The position numbers and the translations under genes are program-made. The notes beneath the pieces are model-generated. The model made no database searches, had not been told where the DNA came from, and saw only the letters and a program-made list of their open reading frames with translations. Of a DNA stretch of 64,000 nt, positions 52,559 through 61,373 are shown in pieces; within the stretch, counting starts at the first letter, position 1; each line of letters opens with the position of its first letter. The stretch is taken from positions 62,001 through 126,000 of the forward strand of contig NZ_UFQO01000002.1 of NCBI RefSeq assembly GCF_900497595.1, written 5' to 3'. This DNA is from Treponema pectinovorum (GTDB taxonomy: Bacteria > Spirochaetota > Spirochaetia > Treponematales > Treponemataceae).

Positions 52559-53440
52559 ATGCTTTCGAATTTATTGATTCCATTTCAGTATGAATACATG
52601 GTAAAGGCGATTCTCGTCAGCGGTTTTATCGGCGGGGTGTGCGCCCTGCTTTCGTGCTTTGTCGTGCTCAAAGGCTGGTCGCTGCTCGGCGATGCCTTAT
52701 CGCATGCGGTGGTTCCTGGAGTTGCGGTCGCGTACATAATTGGAATACCGTTTTCTCTCGGCGCTTTTATAAGCGGGATGCTCGCCGCGCTTGCGATGGG
52801 TTTTGTAAAAAAACAGACGAGGATTCGCGAAGACGCCGTTATAGGAATCGTGTATACAACGTTTTTTGCGCTGGGAGTTTTGCTAATTTCGCTGTTTCCG
52901 AGCAACATAACGCTTTCGACAATAGTCATGGGAAACATCCTCGGTATCGCCGACCGAGATATCGTTCAAACGTTGATAATAGCCGGAAGCAGTTTGGCAA
53001 TTATTTTGCTTAAGTGGAAGGATTTGCGACTGTTTTCGTTCGATCCGACACAAGCGCGCGCGATAGGGCTCAACACGAACGCACTTTATCTTTTGCTGCT
53101 TACGCTGCTTGCCGTTACTGCGATTGCCGCTCTGCAAACGGTCGGCAGTATTTTGGTCGTTGCAATGCTTGTAACTCCAGGGGCGGCCGCCTATTTGCTT
53201 ACGGATAAATTTTCGTCGATGATGTGCCTTTCGTCGCTCATTGGGTTGACAACTTCCGCATTGGGCGCGTATATCAGTTATTTTTTGAACGGCTCGGCAG
53301 GTGGTTGCATAGTTACGCTGCAATTTTTGTTTTTTTTAGCCGTTTTGTTTTTTGCACCACGGCATGGAATACTTGCCGCAAAACTGAACGCTGTAAAATC
53401 CTTGAAAGATTTTTTTGTGAAAAGGATGAACGAAGGCTAA
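52559..53440 (+). CDS. sitC: Mn/Fe ABC transporter permease, SitC type
   Basis: 293 residues, eight to nine helices of the ABC-3 family. VLKGWSLLGDALSHAVVPGVA (about 40-60) and the late VAMLVTPGAAAYLLTDKF are hallmark segments. It forms half of the inner-membrane metal channel. The codon choice and GC content look higher than in most genes of the window. GCGGAGGAATACAA precedes the ATG. A family A repeat separates it from sitD. Confidence 0.94.
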   Translation: MLSNLLIPFQYEYMVKAILVSGFIGGVCALLSCFVVLKGWSLLGDALSHAVVPGVAVAYIIGIPFSLGAFISGMLAALAMGFVKKQTRIREDAVIGIVYTTFFALGVLLISLFPSNITLSTIVMGNILGIADRDIVQTLIIAGSSLAIILLKWKDLRLFSFDPTQARAIGLNTNALYLLLLTLLAVTAIAALQTVGSILVVAMLVTPGAAAYLLTDKFSSMMCLSSLIGLTTSALGAYISYFLNGSAGGCIVTLQFLFFLAVLFFAPRHGILAAKLNAVKSLKDFFVKRMNEG

Positions 53441-53451
53441 AAGTATTTTTA

Positions 53452-53625
53452 TGGCAGGGTCTACTTGTAGTCCCGCTACCCGTGTGCGACCCCGCGGAAG
53501 GGATAGTAGGGGCGGCGTAGCCGTCGACCGCAGGAGCTTAGCGACGAGGACGATGCAGCGGTAGCGGAACCCCGAAAAGTCCGACGGTTTTCGAAGAAGC
53601 GAAAACCGTGCCGCCCGAAAAGAAA
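53452..53625 (-). repeat. GC-rich interspersed repeat, family A (copy 3), between sitC and sitD
   Basis: On the minus strand it matches the other family A copies: CGGGCGGC near one end, GGTTCCGCTACCGCTGCATC, CTGCGGTCGACGGCTACGCC, and GGGACTACAAGTAGACCC at the far end. It sits in the 204-base gap inside the sit operon, so it must be transcribed with it and could fold in the mRNA. Confidence 0.8.
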
Positions 53626-53644
53626 TTGATGCAATGAAGATTAT

Positions 53645-54523
53645 TTGGAGAAAGTTATGTTTTGGACAAAACTTATAGAACCGTTTATGTATGGCTTTAT
53701 GATAAAAGCGCTTGTGATTGCGGCGCTTGTCGGTTGCGTGTGCGCGGTAATTTCGTGCTACCTTATTTTGAAGGGATGGTCGCTCATGGGAGATGCAATT
53801 TCGCACGCAGTGTTGCCAGGAATTGTAGTAGCATACCTAGTTCATATCCCTCTGGGTGTGGGAGCTTTTGTTGCGGGATTGCTCAATGCGGCCACAACTG
53901 GATGGATAAAAGAGCGAAGTCGAATCAGGGAAGACTCGGTTATGGGGGCAGTGTTTACAGGAATGATGGCACTGGGGCTTATACTCGTTACGAAGGTGCG
54001 TTCTAACATTCACTTTATGCATATTTTGTTTGGAAGTCTTTTGGGAATTGAAAAGGACGATATGATACAGGCCGTCGTCTGTGCGCTTATAACGCTTGTT
54101 TTGATAATTTTCAAACGAAAGGACATTTTGTTGTATCTGTTCGACCAAAATCATGCCAAAGCGATTGGTCTTAATGTAGCATTTATACATTATCTTTTTC
54201 TTGCGCTCACGGCGCTAACGATTGTCGCTTCGCTACAGGCAGTTGGAATTTTACTTACGGTCGCAATGCTGATTATTCCGGGCTGTATCGCATATCTTTT
54301 AACGGACAGGCTTAACCGCATGCTTTTTATTTCCGCGCTGTCGGCCGTGCTGAGTGCGCTCATCGGAACTTATGTGAGTTACTTTTTGAACGGAGCAACC
54401 GGAGCGTGCATTATTTTAACCGAATCGTTGTTTTTCGTTTTGACGATGATTTTTGCACCGAAGTACGGCATTCTTGCACACCAAAAATTACAAAAGGCTA
54501 ATTTGCACGTTATAAGACCGTAG
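53645..54523 (+). CDS. sitD: Mn/Fe ABC transporter permease, SitD type
   Basis: 292 residues, an ABC-3 permease similar in layout to SitC: CYLILKGWSLMGDAISHAVLPGI near the N-terminus and VAMLIIPGCIAYLLTDRL late. The two permeases are expected to form a heterodimer. A TTGGAGAAAGTT ribosome site lies right after the family A repeat, so translation does not depend on sitC. It is last in the operon; no clear terminator follows. Confidence 0.94.
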   Translation: MEKVMFWTKLIEPFMYGFMIKALVIAALVGCVCAVISCYLILKGWSLMGDAISHAVLPGIVVAYLVHIPLGVGAFVAGLLNAATTGWIKERSRIREDSVMGAVFTGMMALGLILVTKVRSNIHFMHILFGSLLGIEKDDMIQAVVCALITLVLIIFKRKDILLYLFDQNHAKAIGLNVAFIHYLFLALTALTIVASLQAVGILLTVAMLIIPGCIAYLLTDRLNRMLFISALSAVLSALIGTYVSYFLNGATGACIILTESLFFVLTMIFAPKYGILAHQKLQKANLHVIRP

Positions 54524-54721
54524 TACCATGGACAGTATCGCACGCTCTTTTTATTTCTGGCTGTTTTGAACGCTACATCAAACACAGAAGTATAATAGAA
54601 TCTAACTGAAGCTGCGACTGCAAAAATTCATAATCTTTGGCCAAAAGATTATCTTAGTTTTCAATTTCTACATAAAATAAATAAGCCGATATCCTTTTGT
54701 AATCCATATCTTCCTGCGATT

Positions 54722-54770
54722 TTTTTATGTTTTAAAACTTATTTTCTATAAAAAATGCTCAACAATTGAT
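54722..54770 (+). repeat. Right copy of the direct repeat flanking the metal-uptake island
   Basis: It matches 49812-49860, with shared TTATTTTCTATAAAAA and CTCAACA-TTGAT parts. It ends about 11 bases before the start of the next gene and overlaps its likely promoter (TATAAAA at about 54747-54753), so the repeat may include promoter sequence. Confidence 0.55.
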
Positions 54771-54781
54771 ACAATAATTAT

Positions 54782-56974
54782 ATGAACCAAAGCATAGCAA
54801 AAAGAAGAGCTTTTTTAACTGGAAGAAAAAATCATGGTAGCCGAGTAACAATAGGTTTTACTGGAATCGCAGATTTTCGCTCTTTTATAGGACAAGAATA
54901 TATCGCTGGAATGATGAAAGCCGCCAGCGACTACGACCTTAACTTTATAAATTTTGCAGGTGCAATAAAATATTCACTTTTTGATGACATAGATTTTATC
55001 TCTCACTACCTAAAAAACTTTCGATTTATGAAAGCTCCTTTAGTCGATGGGCTTGTAACTTGGGCTTCTTCGCTCTGCTCGTTTTTAGATAATAAAACCT
55101 TGCTCAACACATTTAACGCTTTAAAACCTCTTCCAATGGTCGACATTGGTTATTTGGACATCGAAGGAATTCCATGCATACGAATCGACAACACATCTTC
55201 AATCGCTTTGCTTATAAGCCATCTTGTACATACTCACGGATATAAAAATTTTATCTTCATGGGCTCAAAAGTTTCTGAACCGCACTTACGGCGTTTAGAA
55301 GCATATAAAGCGGAATTAAAAAAATATGGAATAGCAGAACTACCAAATTCAATCTATATGACAAAAACAATGGATTCAATCGACATTGCAATGGCCGTTA
55401 ACCAACTTTGCTCCGCATATAATCTAAAAAATCGCTCTCAAATAGATTGCATAATCACAACTTCCGATATAATTGCAGAAATCGTTATTGAAGAATTGGA
55501 TAAAAAAGGAATAAATGTTCCGTCCGATGTTGCAATCACAGGCTTTAACAATCAGTACAACGGAATAAATGCACGCTCGCCAGTTACAACTATGAATCTT
55601 GAATATTTTAGGCGTGGCTATGCTGCGGTAGAACTCTTAATCGACCGCATAATGAACCCCGAAACAAAATATCAAACTAGGCTTGTACCGACTACGATTC
55701 TTTTGCGCCAGTCCTGCGGATGTTTTGAACAAAGCATTCTCGATGCTGGAAAGCCGATAGAAAATTCCATTCAAAATCAAATCAATCCAAACTCTTCTGA
55801 AGAAGAAGTGCGCAATTATCTTTTAAATCAGACAAAAAATATTTTTACACACCAAACAGAAAAAGAAATCGAAGAACTTATAGATTCAATTTTTTTAGAT
55901 ATATACGAGCCTTCAAATCCAAGCGCAATGCTGCGATGGTTTCAGCGAATGTTGCAGGATATTCGAAAAGATTCGACTTTAATCAACAACGAACTTCAAC
56001 AGAGCATAACAAATTTGCGTCGCGTAATTTTGCCAATGGTGCACGATGATGAAAAGCAATTTTCGTCAATAGAAAATATATTTCATCAACTGCGAGCTTT
56101 GGTTTCTGTATTTATAGAATACGACACGCTTTCGACCAGAGAAAATTCCTATATGATGAACAATATGTCGCAGATTGCAATGAATTTTGCGAGTGCTACG
56201 ACGGGAAGGCAAATTCAAGATGTACTTCGCTATCAGCTTTCAGAAATGGAAATTCCTGGAATAATACTCTGCCTTTCTGACAATATGACGATGGATTTAA
56301 GCGCTTCAAATATCGAACTCATATTGCCCGAGCCTCCAAGCGATATAAAAGAAAAATTGCCGTTTAAGATTTATGACCCATCTTGCATTCCAAGAAATTT
56401 TTTCCCTCAAGGAAGGCGATATTCTTTGATGTTGGAAATTCTTTATCATGCAGATAGATATTTTGGTTACGCTTTTTTAGAAATTGGAACTCCAAATATC
56501 TCTGTTTACGATACGGTTCGCATGCTTTTAAGCAATGCGCTTTACTCTGTCTACTTAAAAGAAGGTCGAACAAAAGAACGCTCAATGCTTCTAAGTGGGG
56601 AACAATTAGTTAGCATTCTCCATTTACCGTCCGAAAATGATCAAGAAATCAAAAATGGAATAACCGTTAGACAAATTACAAACTATCTTGTTGAAAATTT
56701 AAATAAGATGACTAATTTAGACAAAATGGCAGAAGATCTCATGGTAAGCAAAAGCCACTTGGTAAGGCGTGCAAAAGAATTAACAGGTTTTACTATTCAA
56801 AATCTTCATGAAAAACTAAAAATTGAACAAGCAAAAAATCTTCTGCAAGTTGAATCTATAAAACTTTCAGAAATCGCTTCAAGATTAGGTTTCCAAAATC
56901 AAAATTATTTTAGTTCAGTATTTAAAAAGAACACAGGGATGAGCCCACGCGCCTGGGCTCACCGTTACAGATAA
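54782..56974 (+). CDS. Large AraC-family regulator with LacI-type periplasmic-binding sensor domain
   Basis: 730 residues. The N-terminal 310 residues resemble LacI/GalR ligand-binding folds without their DNA-binding part: TIGFTGIADFRSFIGQEYIAGMM, then SDVAITGFNNQYNG and SPVTTMNLEYFRRGYAAVELLIDRI, closing RQSCGCFE. A helical and perhaps GAF-like middle part (about 330-620) follows, and then an AraC double helix-turn-helix (about 635-730) with LDKMAEDLMVSKSHLVRRAKE and LGFQNQNYFSSVFKKNTGMSP. It should sense a sugar in the cytoplasm. Its targets are not evident; the pectin genes lie some 6 kb away. No Shine-Dalgarno is clear. Confidence 0.88.
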   Translation: MNQSIAKRRAFLTGRKNHGSRVTIGFTGIADFRSFIGQEYIAGMMKAASDYDLNFINFAGAIKYSLFDDIDFISHYLKNFRFMKAPLVDGLVTWASSLCSFLDNKTLLNTFNALKPLPMVDIGYLDIEGIPCIRIDNTSSIALLISHLVHTHGYKNFIFMGSKVSEPHLRRLEAYKAELKKYGIAELPNSIYMTKTMDSIDIAMAVNQLCSAYNLKNRSQIDCIITTSDIIAEIVIEELDKKGINVPSDVAITGFNNQYNGINARSPVTTMNLEYFRRGYAAVELLIDRIMNPETKYQTRLVPTTILLRQSCGCFEQSILDAGKPIENSIQNQINPNSSEEEVRNYLLNQTKNIFTHQTEKEIEELIDSIFLDIYEPSNPSAMLRWFQRMLQDIRKDSTLINNELQQSITNLRRVILPMVHDDEKQFSSIENIFHQLRALVSVFIEYDTLSTRENSYMMNNMSQIAMNFASATTGRQIQDVLRYQLSEMEIPGIILCLSDNMTMDLSASNIELILPEPPSDIKEKLPFKIYDPSCIPRNFFPQGRRYSLMLEILYHADRYFGYAFLEIGTPNISVYDTVRMLLSNALYSVYLKEGRTKERSMLLSGEQLVSILHLPSENDQEIKNGITVRQITNYLVENLNKMTNLDKMAEDLMVSKSHLVRRAKELTGFTIQNLHEKLKIEQAKNLLQVESIKLSEIASRLGFQNQNYFSSVFKKNTGMSPRAWAHRYR

Positions 56975-58210
56975 TCAATATCCAATTTTTAAAGCTATGT
57001 AAGTTGCTGCTCCAGTTGTAGAAAAACTCTTTGCAAAATCTCCGCCTCTCAACTGAAAATATGCATCTATTTCTACAACTCGTGCATTCAACATAATACC
57101 CATAGTCTGTTTGAATACGAAATTTTCATACGCAGTTGCAAAATTAAGTCCAATAATTTTAAACAGAGAAAAATTTGCAGAAAGATTGTATTCGCCATAA
57201 AGCTGTGCTTCTGAAGACCAAGGGTTTCTTACCGCAAGATTTAATTTTGGTCTAAAAACACACCAATCGCCAAAAGGTCTCCAAGCACCTTCCACACCTA
57301 ATATAAAAGGTCTGTGAACCAATTTATACGCAGAACCATAAACCATTTCATCGCTTCCGTAATCTTTTGAGCCACTTTGAGTACCGTTGAGGTATCCCAA
57401 AAGGTTATTTTGCTCAAAATATCCCCAATAACGTTTTGTGGTCTTGTATTTTAGCCTTCCCGGAACAAGTGGCAATCTTGAAAAGAGTGCAATATCAAAG
57501 GTTTCTGTAAGTTTTTTTTCAATAGCACCTTCAAAATCAAAACCAACTGCTCTAATCGCTTTGCCCAAAGCATCTTGAACAAATGCTGAATCCACAGAAT
57601 TTGCCTTTAATCCTTCTAAACTAAAAAGAGAATAGATGTTAACAGGAAGGTCCGCTTCTGCTTTTATGTGCCCTGTGTCCGAAGCTCTGTAATAAACAGT
57701 TGCTTTTGTATCTGCCACATGAAAAATCGGAGCAAAAAAAGTTGGCGTAAAACGAACTCCATAACCTTTTATTTCTGTCTTATAAGAAACTCCAGCCTGA
57801 GCAAAAATGTCGCCATAAAGTTTTACATCAATTTTTTTAAAAGTATTTTCCGAAATTCCATTGCCAATCAGTTTAAAAAAATCTTGAGAAATGTTGCCAA
57901 GTCCATTTCCTTCGATTCCCATAAAAACTTTCAGACGGAATTTGCTATTTTTATCTATGGAAAAATGCCAGCTAGACTTCACATCAAAATCAAGTATAAG
58001 ACCTTCATCAGAAATTTCGTTAGCAATTTTGTTCAAATCTATTACAACATCTTTTACAAGCAATTCACTCGCCGCAAAATAATTGTTCGAAACCCCAACA
58101 CCACCTTCAACTCCAAATTCAACATATCTATGAGGATCTGCAATTTCTGCAAAAATCGGAACAAAAAGAACCGCAATAATATTTATAAGAAAAAAAAGTT
58201 TTTTATTCAT
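56975..58210 (-). CDS. Putative outer-membrane beta-barrel protein of unknown family
   Basis: 411 residues with a signal peptide (FLINIIAVLFVPIFA, cleavage after about A21). The mature part alternates polar and aromatic residues (YVEFGVEGGVGVSNNYFA near the start, then many short beta-like stretches) and ends ATYIALKIGY, like outer-membrane proteins. No family recognised. Its start overlaps the stop of the upstream 953-residue lipoprotein gene by 4 bases (ATGA), so the two are translationally coupled and probably work together at the cell envelope. Confidence 0.72.
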   Translation of the reverse strand: MNKKLFFLINIIAVLFVPIFAEIADPHRYVEFGVEGGVGVSNNYFAASELLVKDVVIDLNKIANEISDEGLILDFDVKSSWHFSIDKNSKFRLKVFMGIEGNGLGNISQDFFKLIGNGISENTFKKIDVKLYGDIFAQAGVSYKTEIKGYGVRFTPTFFAPIFHVADTKATVYYRASDTGHIKAEADLPVNIYSLFSLEGLKANSVDSAFVQDALGKAIRAVGFDFEGAIEKKLTETFDIALFSRLPLVPGRLKYKTTKRYWGYFEQNNLLGYLNGTQSGSKDYGSDEMVYGSAYKLVHRPFILGVEGAWRPFGDWCVFRPKLNLAVRNPWSSEAQLYGEYNLSANFSLFKIIGLNFATAYENFVFKQTMGIMLNARVVEIDAYFQLRGGDFAKSFSTTGAATYIALKIGY

Positions 58211-61068
58211 TTTTTATCTCCCCAAATTTTATATTTGCCATCTGTAACCGCAGTCAAAACCGCACGTGCACCAAAGCTTGCGTTTCTAGGGATTTTTATC
58301 TCTCCAGGTTTTATTTCAAGCGTTACTTTAGGAATAAAAGGATAATTATTGAACAGACTTTCTATCTCTGAGTGCGAAAGATTTATCGAGCGGCTGTCGT
58401 TTTCCCAATTGCTTGTAGAATTGGATTTTATTTCAAGTTTTTTTGTATATTCAGTGCCGGATTGTCCAAGATATATATTTCCATCTTTGTCGGCGGCTGT
58501 AAGATATGCAGAAACATTAAATCCAGAATTATTTTTAAAGAGATACTTCAATTTTACTTCTTTTACTAAATCAGCAAATTTTTTAAAATCTGAAACATCG
58601 TTTTCATCGTTTCGTCCCAGAAGATCATCCTTTAACTCAAGCCCAAAGGCAGAAAAAGTGTCGTCAATCCTAATTGCATTTGTAACATTCAGTTTTAGTG
58701 CAAAAATCATAGCAATGCTCACCTTTATCGAAGTGTCTTGCCCCAAATTTTTTAGAGATTCAACATCCGCTTTTCTTATAACAGTGCTGCCTGTTTCTGT
58801 AGTTTGCAAACCTAGGTTATATTTAATTGAAAAATCATCTTTTGAATTTATCATAGCAAGCAAAGTTTCACCTTTTATTTTTCGCGACTCCATATCTGTT
58901 GCGTTTTCAAAGGCAGGAGAAATATCTCGTATAACTTTTTCGCTATCTGCAAGTTCTGAAAAGGTCTTTACATTTTTTGCAAATTTTAAATTTCCGCTCG
59001 TTCCACTGCTTGGAAAAATGTAATCTTCATGCGAACCGTAAATCCCTTTTACGCTTCCAACCAACCTATCAAAACTCTTTAAAAAATCGTCTCCATCTTG
59101 GTTATTCATTTTTGGTTTTGTTATGAACAGATATCCGGAAAGAGTTGAAGGAGAAAATTCTACCTTAGAAAGCACATCGCTTATTATCGTGTTGTCCGAA
59201 ATTCCTGTTTCCAGCAATGAATTTAAATTAAATCCAGCACCAAAAGTTCCTTCTATGGTTTTGCCAAATGCTTTTACACGCAACTCGTTCCAGTCAAAAA
59301 TCGGTTTTACCGCAAAATTAACGTTATAGGTTTTGCCGAGTGTTATAGATTCAAAAGTTACAAGATTTGGTTCTATTGCGTCATCGGAAGAAATTTTCAT
59401 TTCAATCTTTAAGTCAACATCGTGCGTAAAATCAGAAACCGTATAAGAAGGAGCATATTCTTTTACGAGCGAGATTGTTGATGCAGAAGATTCTCCCAAT
59501 TTTATTTCCTGACTTATAGGGTCGCTTGCAGGAATCGCAAAAAAATTCGATGTAACTGCAGGCGTCAATTTTAAATTCGAATGTGGCAAATCTGACGAGA
59601 AATTTCCTTCAAGCCCGATTTTTGAAAAATCTACACTTTCTATAAATTCTTGAATTCCATCGCCAAGGCTTTGCGAAATGGATTTTGTGGCTGTTGCTGA
59701 GTCAAGAATTTTATCCGCATAAATTTTTGCTTCTTCAATTTTAGAAAATTCGCCTTCTCCAAAGAATACCGCTTGATCGCTATCCGAAAGATTTAAAGTT
59801 GCATTGTTTATAGAAAAAGGAATTTGACCTTCCACCTTGATGCCAGCATTTGGTTCAAAAACTTTTCCATTTAGATTTGCAGATTTATTTACAACAGAGC
59901 CATCTTTTTGAGGGCAATCTGTAAAATCTGTGGCAGCCACATTTAAATCTTGCGAAAGGTTGATATTTGGCGAAATTTGAATTCCCGTCCAAGTTGAAGG
60001 AATTTTTAAATAATAAGAAATTGAACCGGAATTTATTTTTCCTGATTTTAAAATATTTTTTATGCTCGAAGTGTCAATCGTAGTAGAGATATTGAAAAAA
60101 TATGGCTCAAGAAATTCTCGGTTTATTGTAAGCCCGCTCGCTTTTTTTATCTTTGTGTCGCTAGAAAATTTTAACTCCGCTTTAAATTTTGAAATTTTGC
60201 CCAAAGTTCCATGCTGAGTTTTTGCGCTAAGTGCGATTAAAATATTTTTTGGTAAAGTCTTTCCTGCCATTGGAATTAAAAGCGAATGTAAAGTTCCGTC
60301 CTGCTCCCTAACAACCGAATAGCCTGCAGAAGAAGAAATTTGGGTTTCGCTAGAGTCAAAGATAGTCGCCTGCAAAGAGATTAAAGAATTTCCACCATCA
60401 GAATCTGGCAATTCTTCAAAAGAAAAAATCAAATTTCCTTGCGAAAATTCAATCGAAGAAAAATCTGGAGCTGAAAAATTGACAGGAATTCTATTTATAT
60501 CGATAGGAGTTGGGCTTGGATTTCCACTTTGAGGAATTTGAATTTGCGGAATAGGAATGTTTACAGCGTTTCGGATAACATCATCAAAGTTTAAATTCAA
60601 ATTTTGAGAAAAATTTACATCGTTTTTTGGAATAGAAATTTTTTGAGAAATCGAATTTTCATTTGAATCAAAGTTAAAATTATCAAGTTTTTTTAGATAT
60701 GAAGAAAAATCAAGAGGAATATCTGCAAGTTGATAATCGAATATGTATTTTTGAACATCGTTTTCGCTATTGTCCAAAAAGTCGTAAATCTCAATTTTTG
60801 CATTTTTTAACGCAGGATTAGACTCTGCCTTCTCTTTGGATTTTTTTGCAACCATTTCCTCAATTTTTGCAACAGAAAGGTTTTCCTTTAATTTTGACTC
60901 TGCATCGCCTAGTGGAACAGAATACTCTGCACCAGAAGATTTTATACCCAAAGATTCTGGTTTTTCAAAATTTTTTATATCGCTTATAAGAGAACAAGAA
61001 AATACCAATAAAACTGCAAACGACAAAATCGAAATTGAAACTGCTTTTTTTATACTTTGTTTTTCCAT
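58207..61068 (-). CDS. Large lipoprotein of unknown function, coupled to a barrel protein
   Basis: 953 residues from the ATG at 61068, which has GGAG 8 bases upstream; the in-frame ATG at 61080 lies just before that site. A lipoprotein signal (LVFSC, C25) and a long Ser/Asn/Asp-rich mature region suggest an extended surface or periplasmic beta-rich protein. A PQIQIPQSGNPSPTPIDIN stretch near residue 175 is a proline-rich linker. No domain is recognised. The gene ends inside the start of the outer-membrane-like gene. Together they may form a two-part envelope system. Confidence 0.75.
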   Translation of the reverse strand: MEKQSIKKAVSISILSFAVLLVFSCSLISDIKNFEKPESLGIKSSGAEYSVPLGDAESKLKENLSVAKIEEMVAKKSKEKAESNPALKNAKIEIYDFLDNSENDVQKYIFDYQLADIPLDFSSYLKKLDNFNFDSNENSISQKISIPKNDVNFSQNLNLNFDDVIRNAVNIPIPQIQIPQSGNPSPTPIDINRIPVNFSAPDFSSIEFSQGNLIFSFEELPDSDGGNSLISLQATIFDSSETQISSSAGYSVVREQDGTLHSLLIPMAGKTLPKNILIALSAKTQHGTLGKISKFKAELKFSSDTKIKKASGLTINREFLEPYFFNISTTIDTSSIKNILKSGKINSGSISYYLKIPSTWTGIQISPNINLSQDLNVAATDFTDCPQKDGSVVNKSANLNGKVFEPNAGIKVEGQIPFSINNATLNLSDSDQAVFFGEGEFSKIEEAKIYADKILDSATATKSISQSLGDGIQEFIESVDFSKIGLEGNFSSDLPHSNLKLTPAVTSNFFAIPASDPISQEIKLGESSASTISLVKEYAPSYTVSDFTHDVDLKIEMKISSDDAIEPNLVTFESITLGKTYNVNFAVKPIFDWNELRVKAFGKTIEGTFGAGFNLNSLLETGISDNTIISDVLSKVEFSPSTLSGYLFITKPKMNNQDGDDFLKSFDRLVGSVKGIYGSHEDYIFPSSGTSGNLKFAKNVKTFSELADSEKVIRDISPAFENATDMESRKIKGETLLAMINSKDDFSIKYNLGLQTTETGSTVIRKADVESLKNLGQDTSIKVSIAMIFALKLNVTNAIRIDDTFSAFGLELKDDLLGRNDENDVSDFKKFADLVKEVKLKYLFKNNSGFNVSAYLTAADKDGNIYLGQSGTEYTKKLEIKSNSTSNWENDSRSINLSHSEIESLFNNYPFIPKVTLEIKPGEIKIPRNASFGARAVLTAVTDGKYKIWGDKK

Positions 61069-61252
61069 AATGAACTCCATCGCAAAGTTTTTTCTATAAT
61101 AACATTCGTTAGATGTAATTATAACTCATTTTTAAGTCATTCTTTACAAACTCAAAAATATATCTGGAAATTATCAAAATTTTAAGTAATTTTTAAAAAT
61201 CAGCTAATCAGGATAAATGAATTATGGACAGATTTTTGCAAAGCAAAATTCT

Positions 61253-61315
61253 ATAAAAAAAACGGAAGTTTTCTCTAACTGAAAATAAAATCAATTCGAG
61301 CGAACTTCCGCCTTT
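61253..61315 (-). terminator. Likely terminator after tex
   Basis: CGGAAGTT (61263-61270) and AACTTCCG (61303-61310) form an 8-bp stem with a 32-base loop. An A-run lies on the left (T-run on the minus strand) and a weaker T-run on the right, so it may work both ways. The remaining 61069-61252 stretch holds only the AT-rich promoter region of the lipoprotein gene. Confidence 0.65.
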
Positions 61316-61373
61316 TTGGATTTTTTGAATATTCTTTATATTTTTTTGAATTGCAAATAAATTAAATCAAAAT

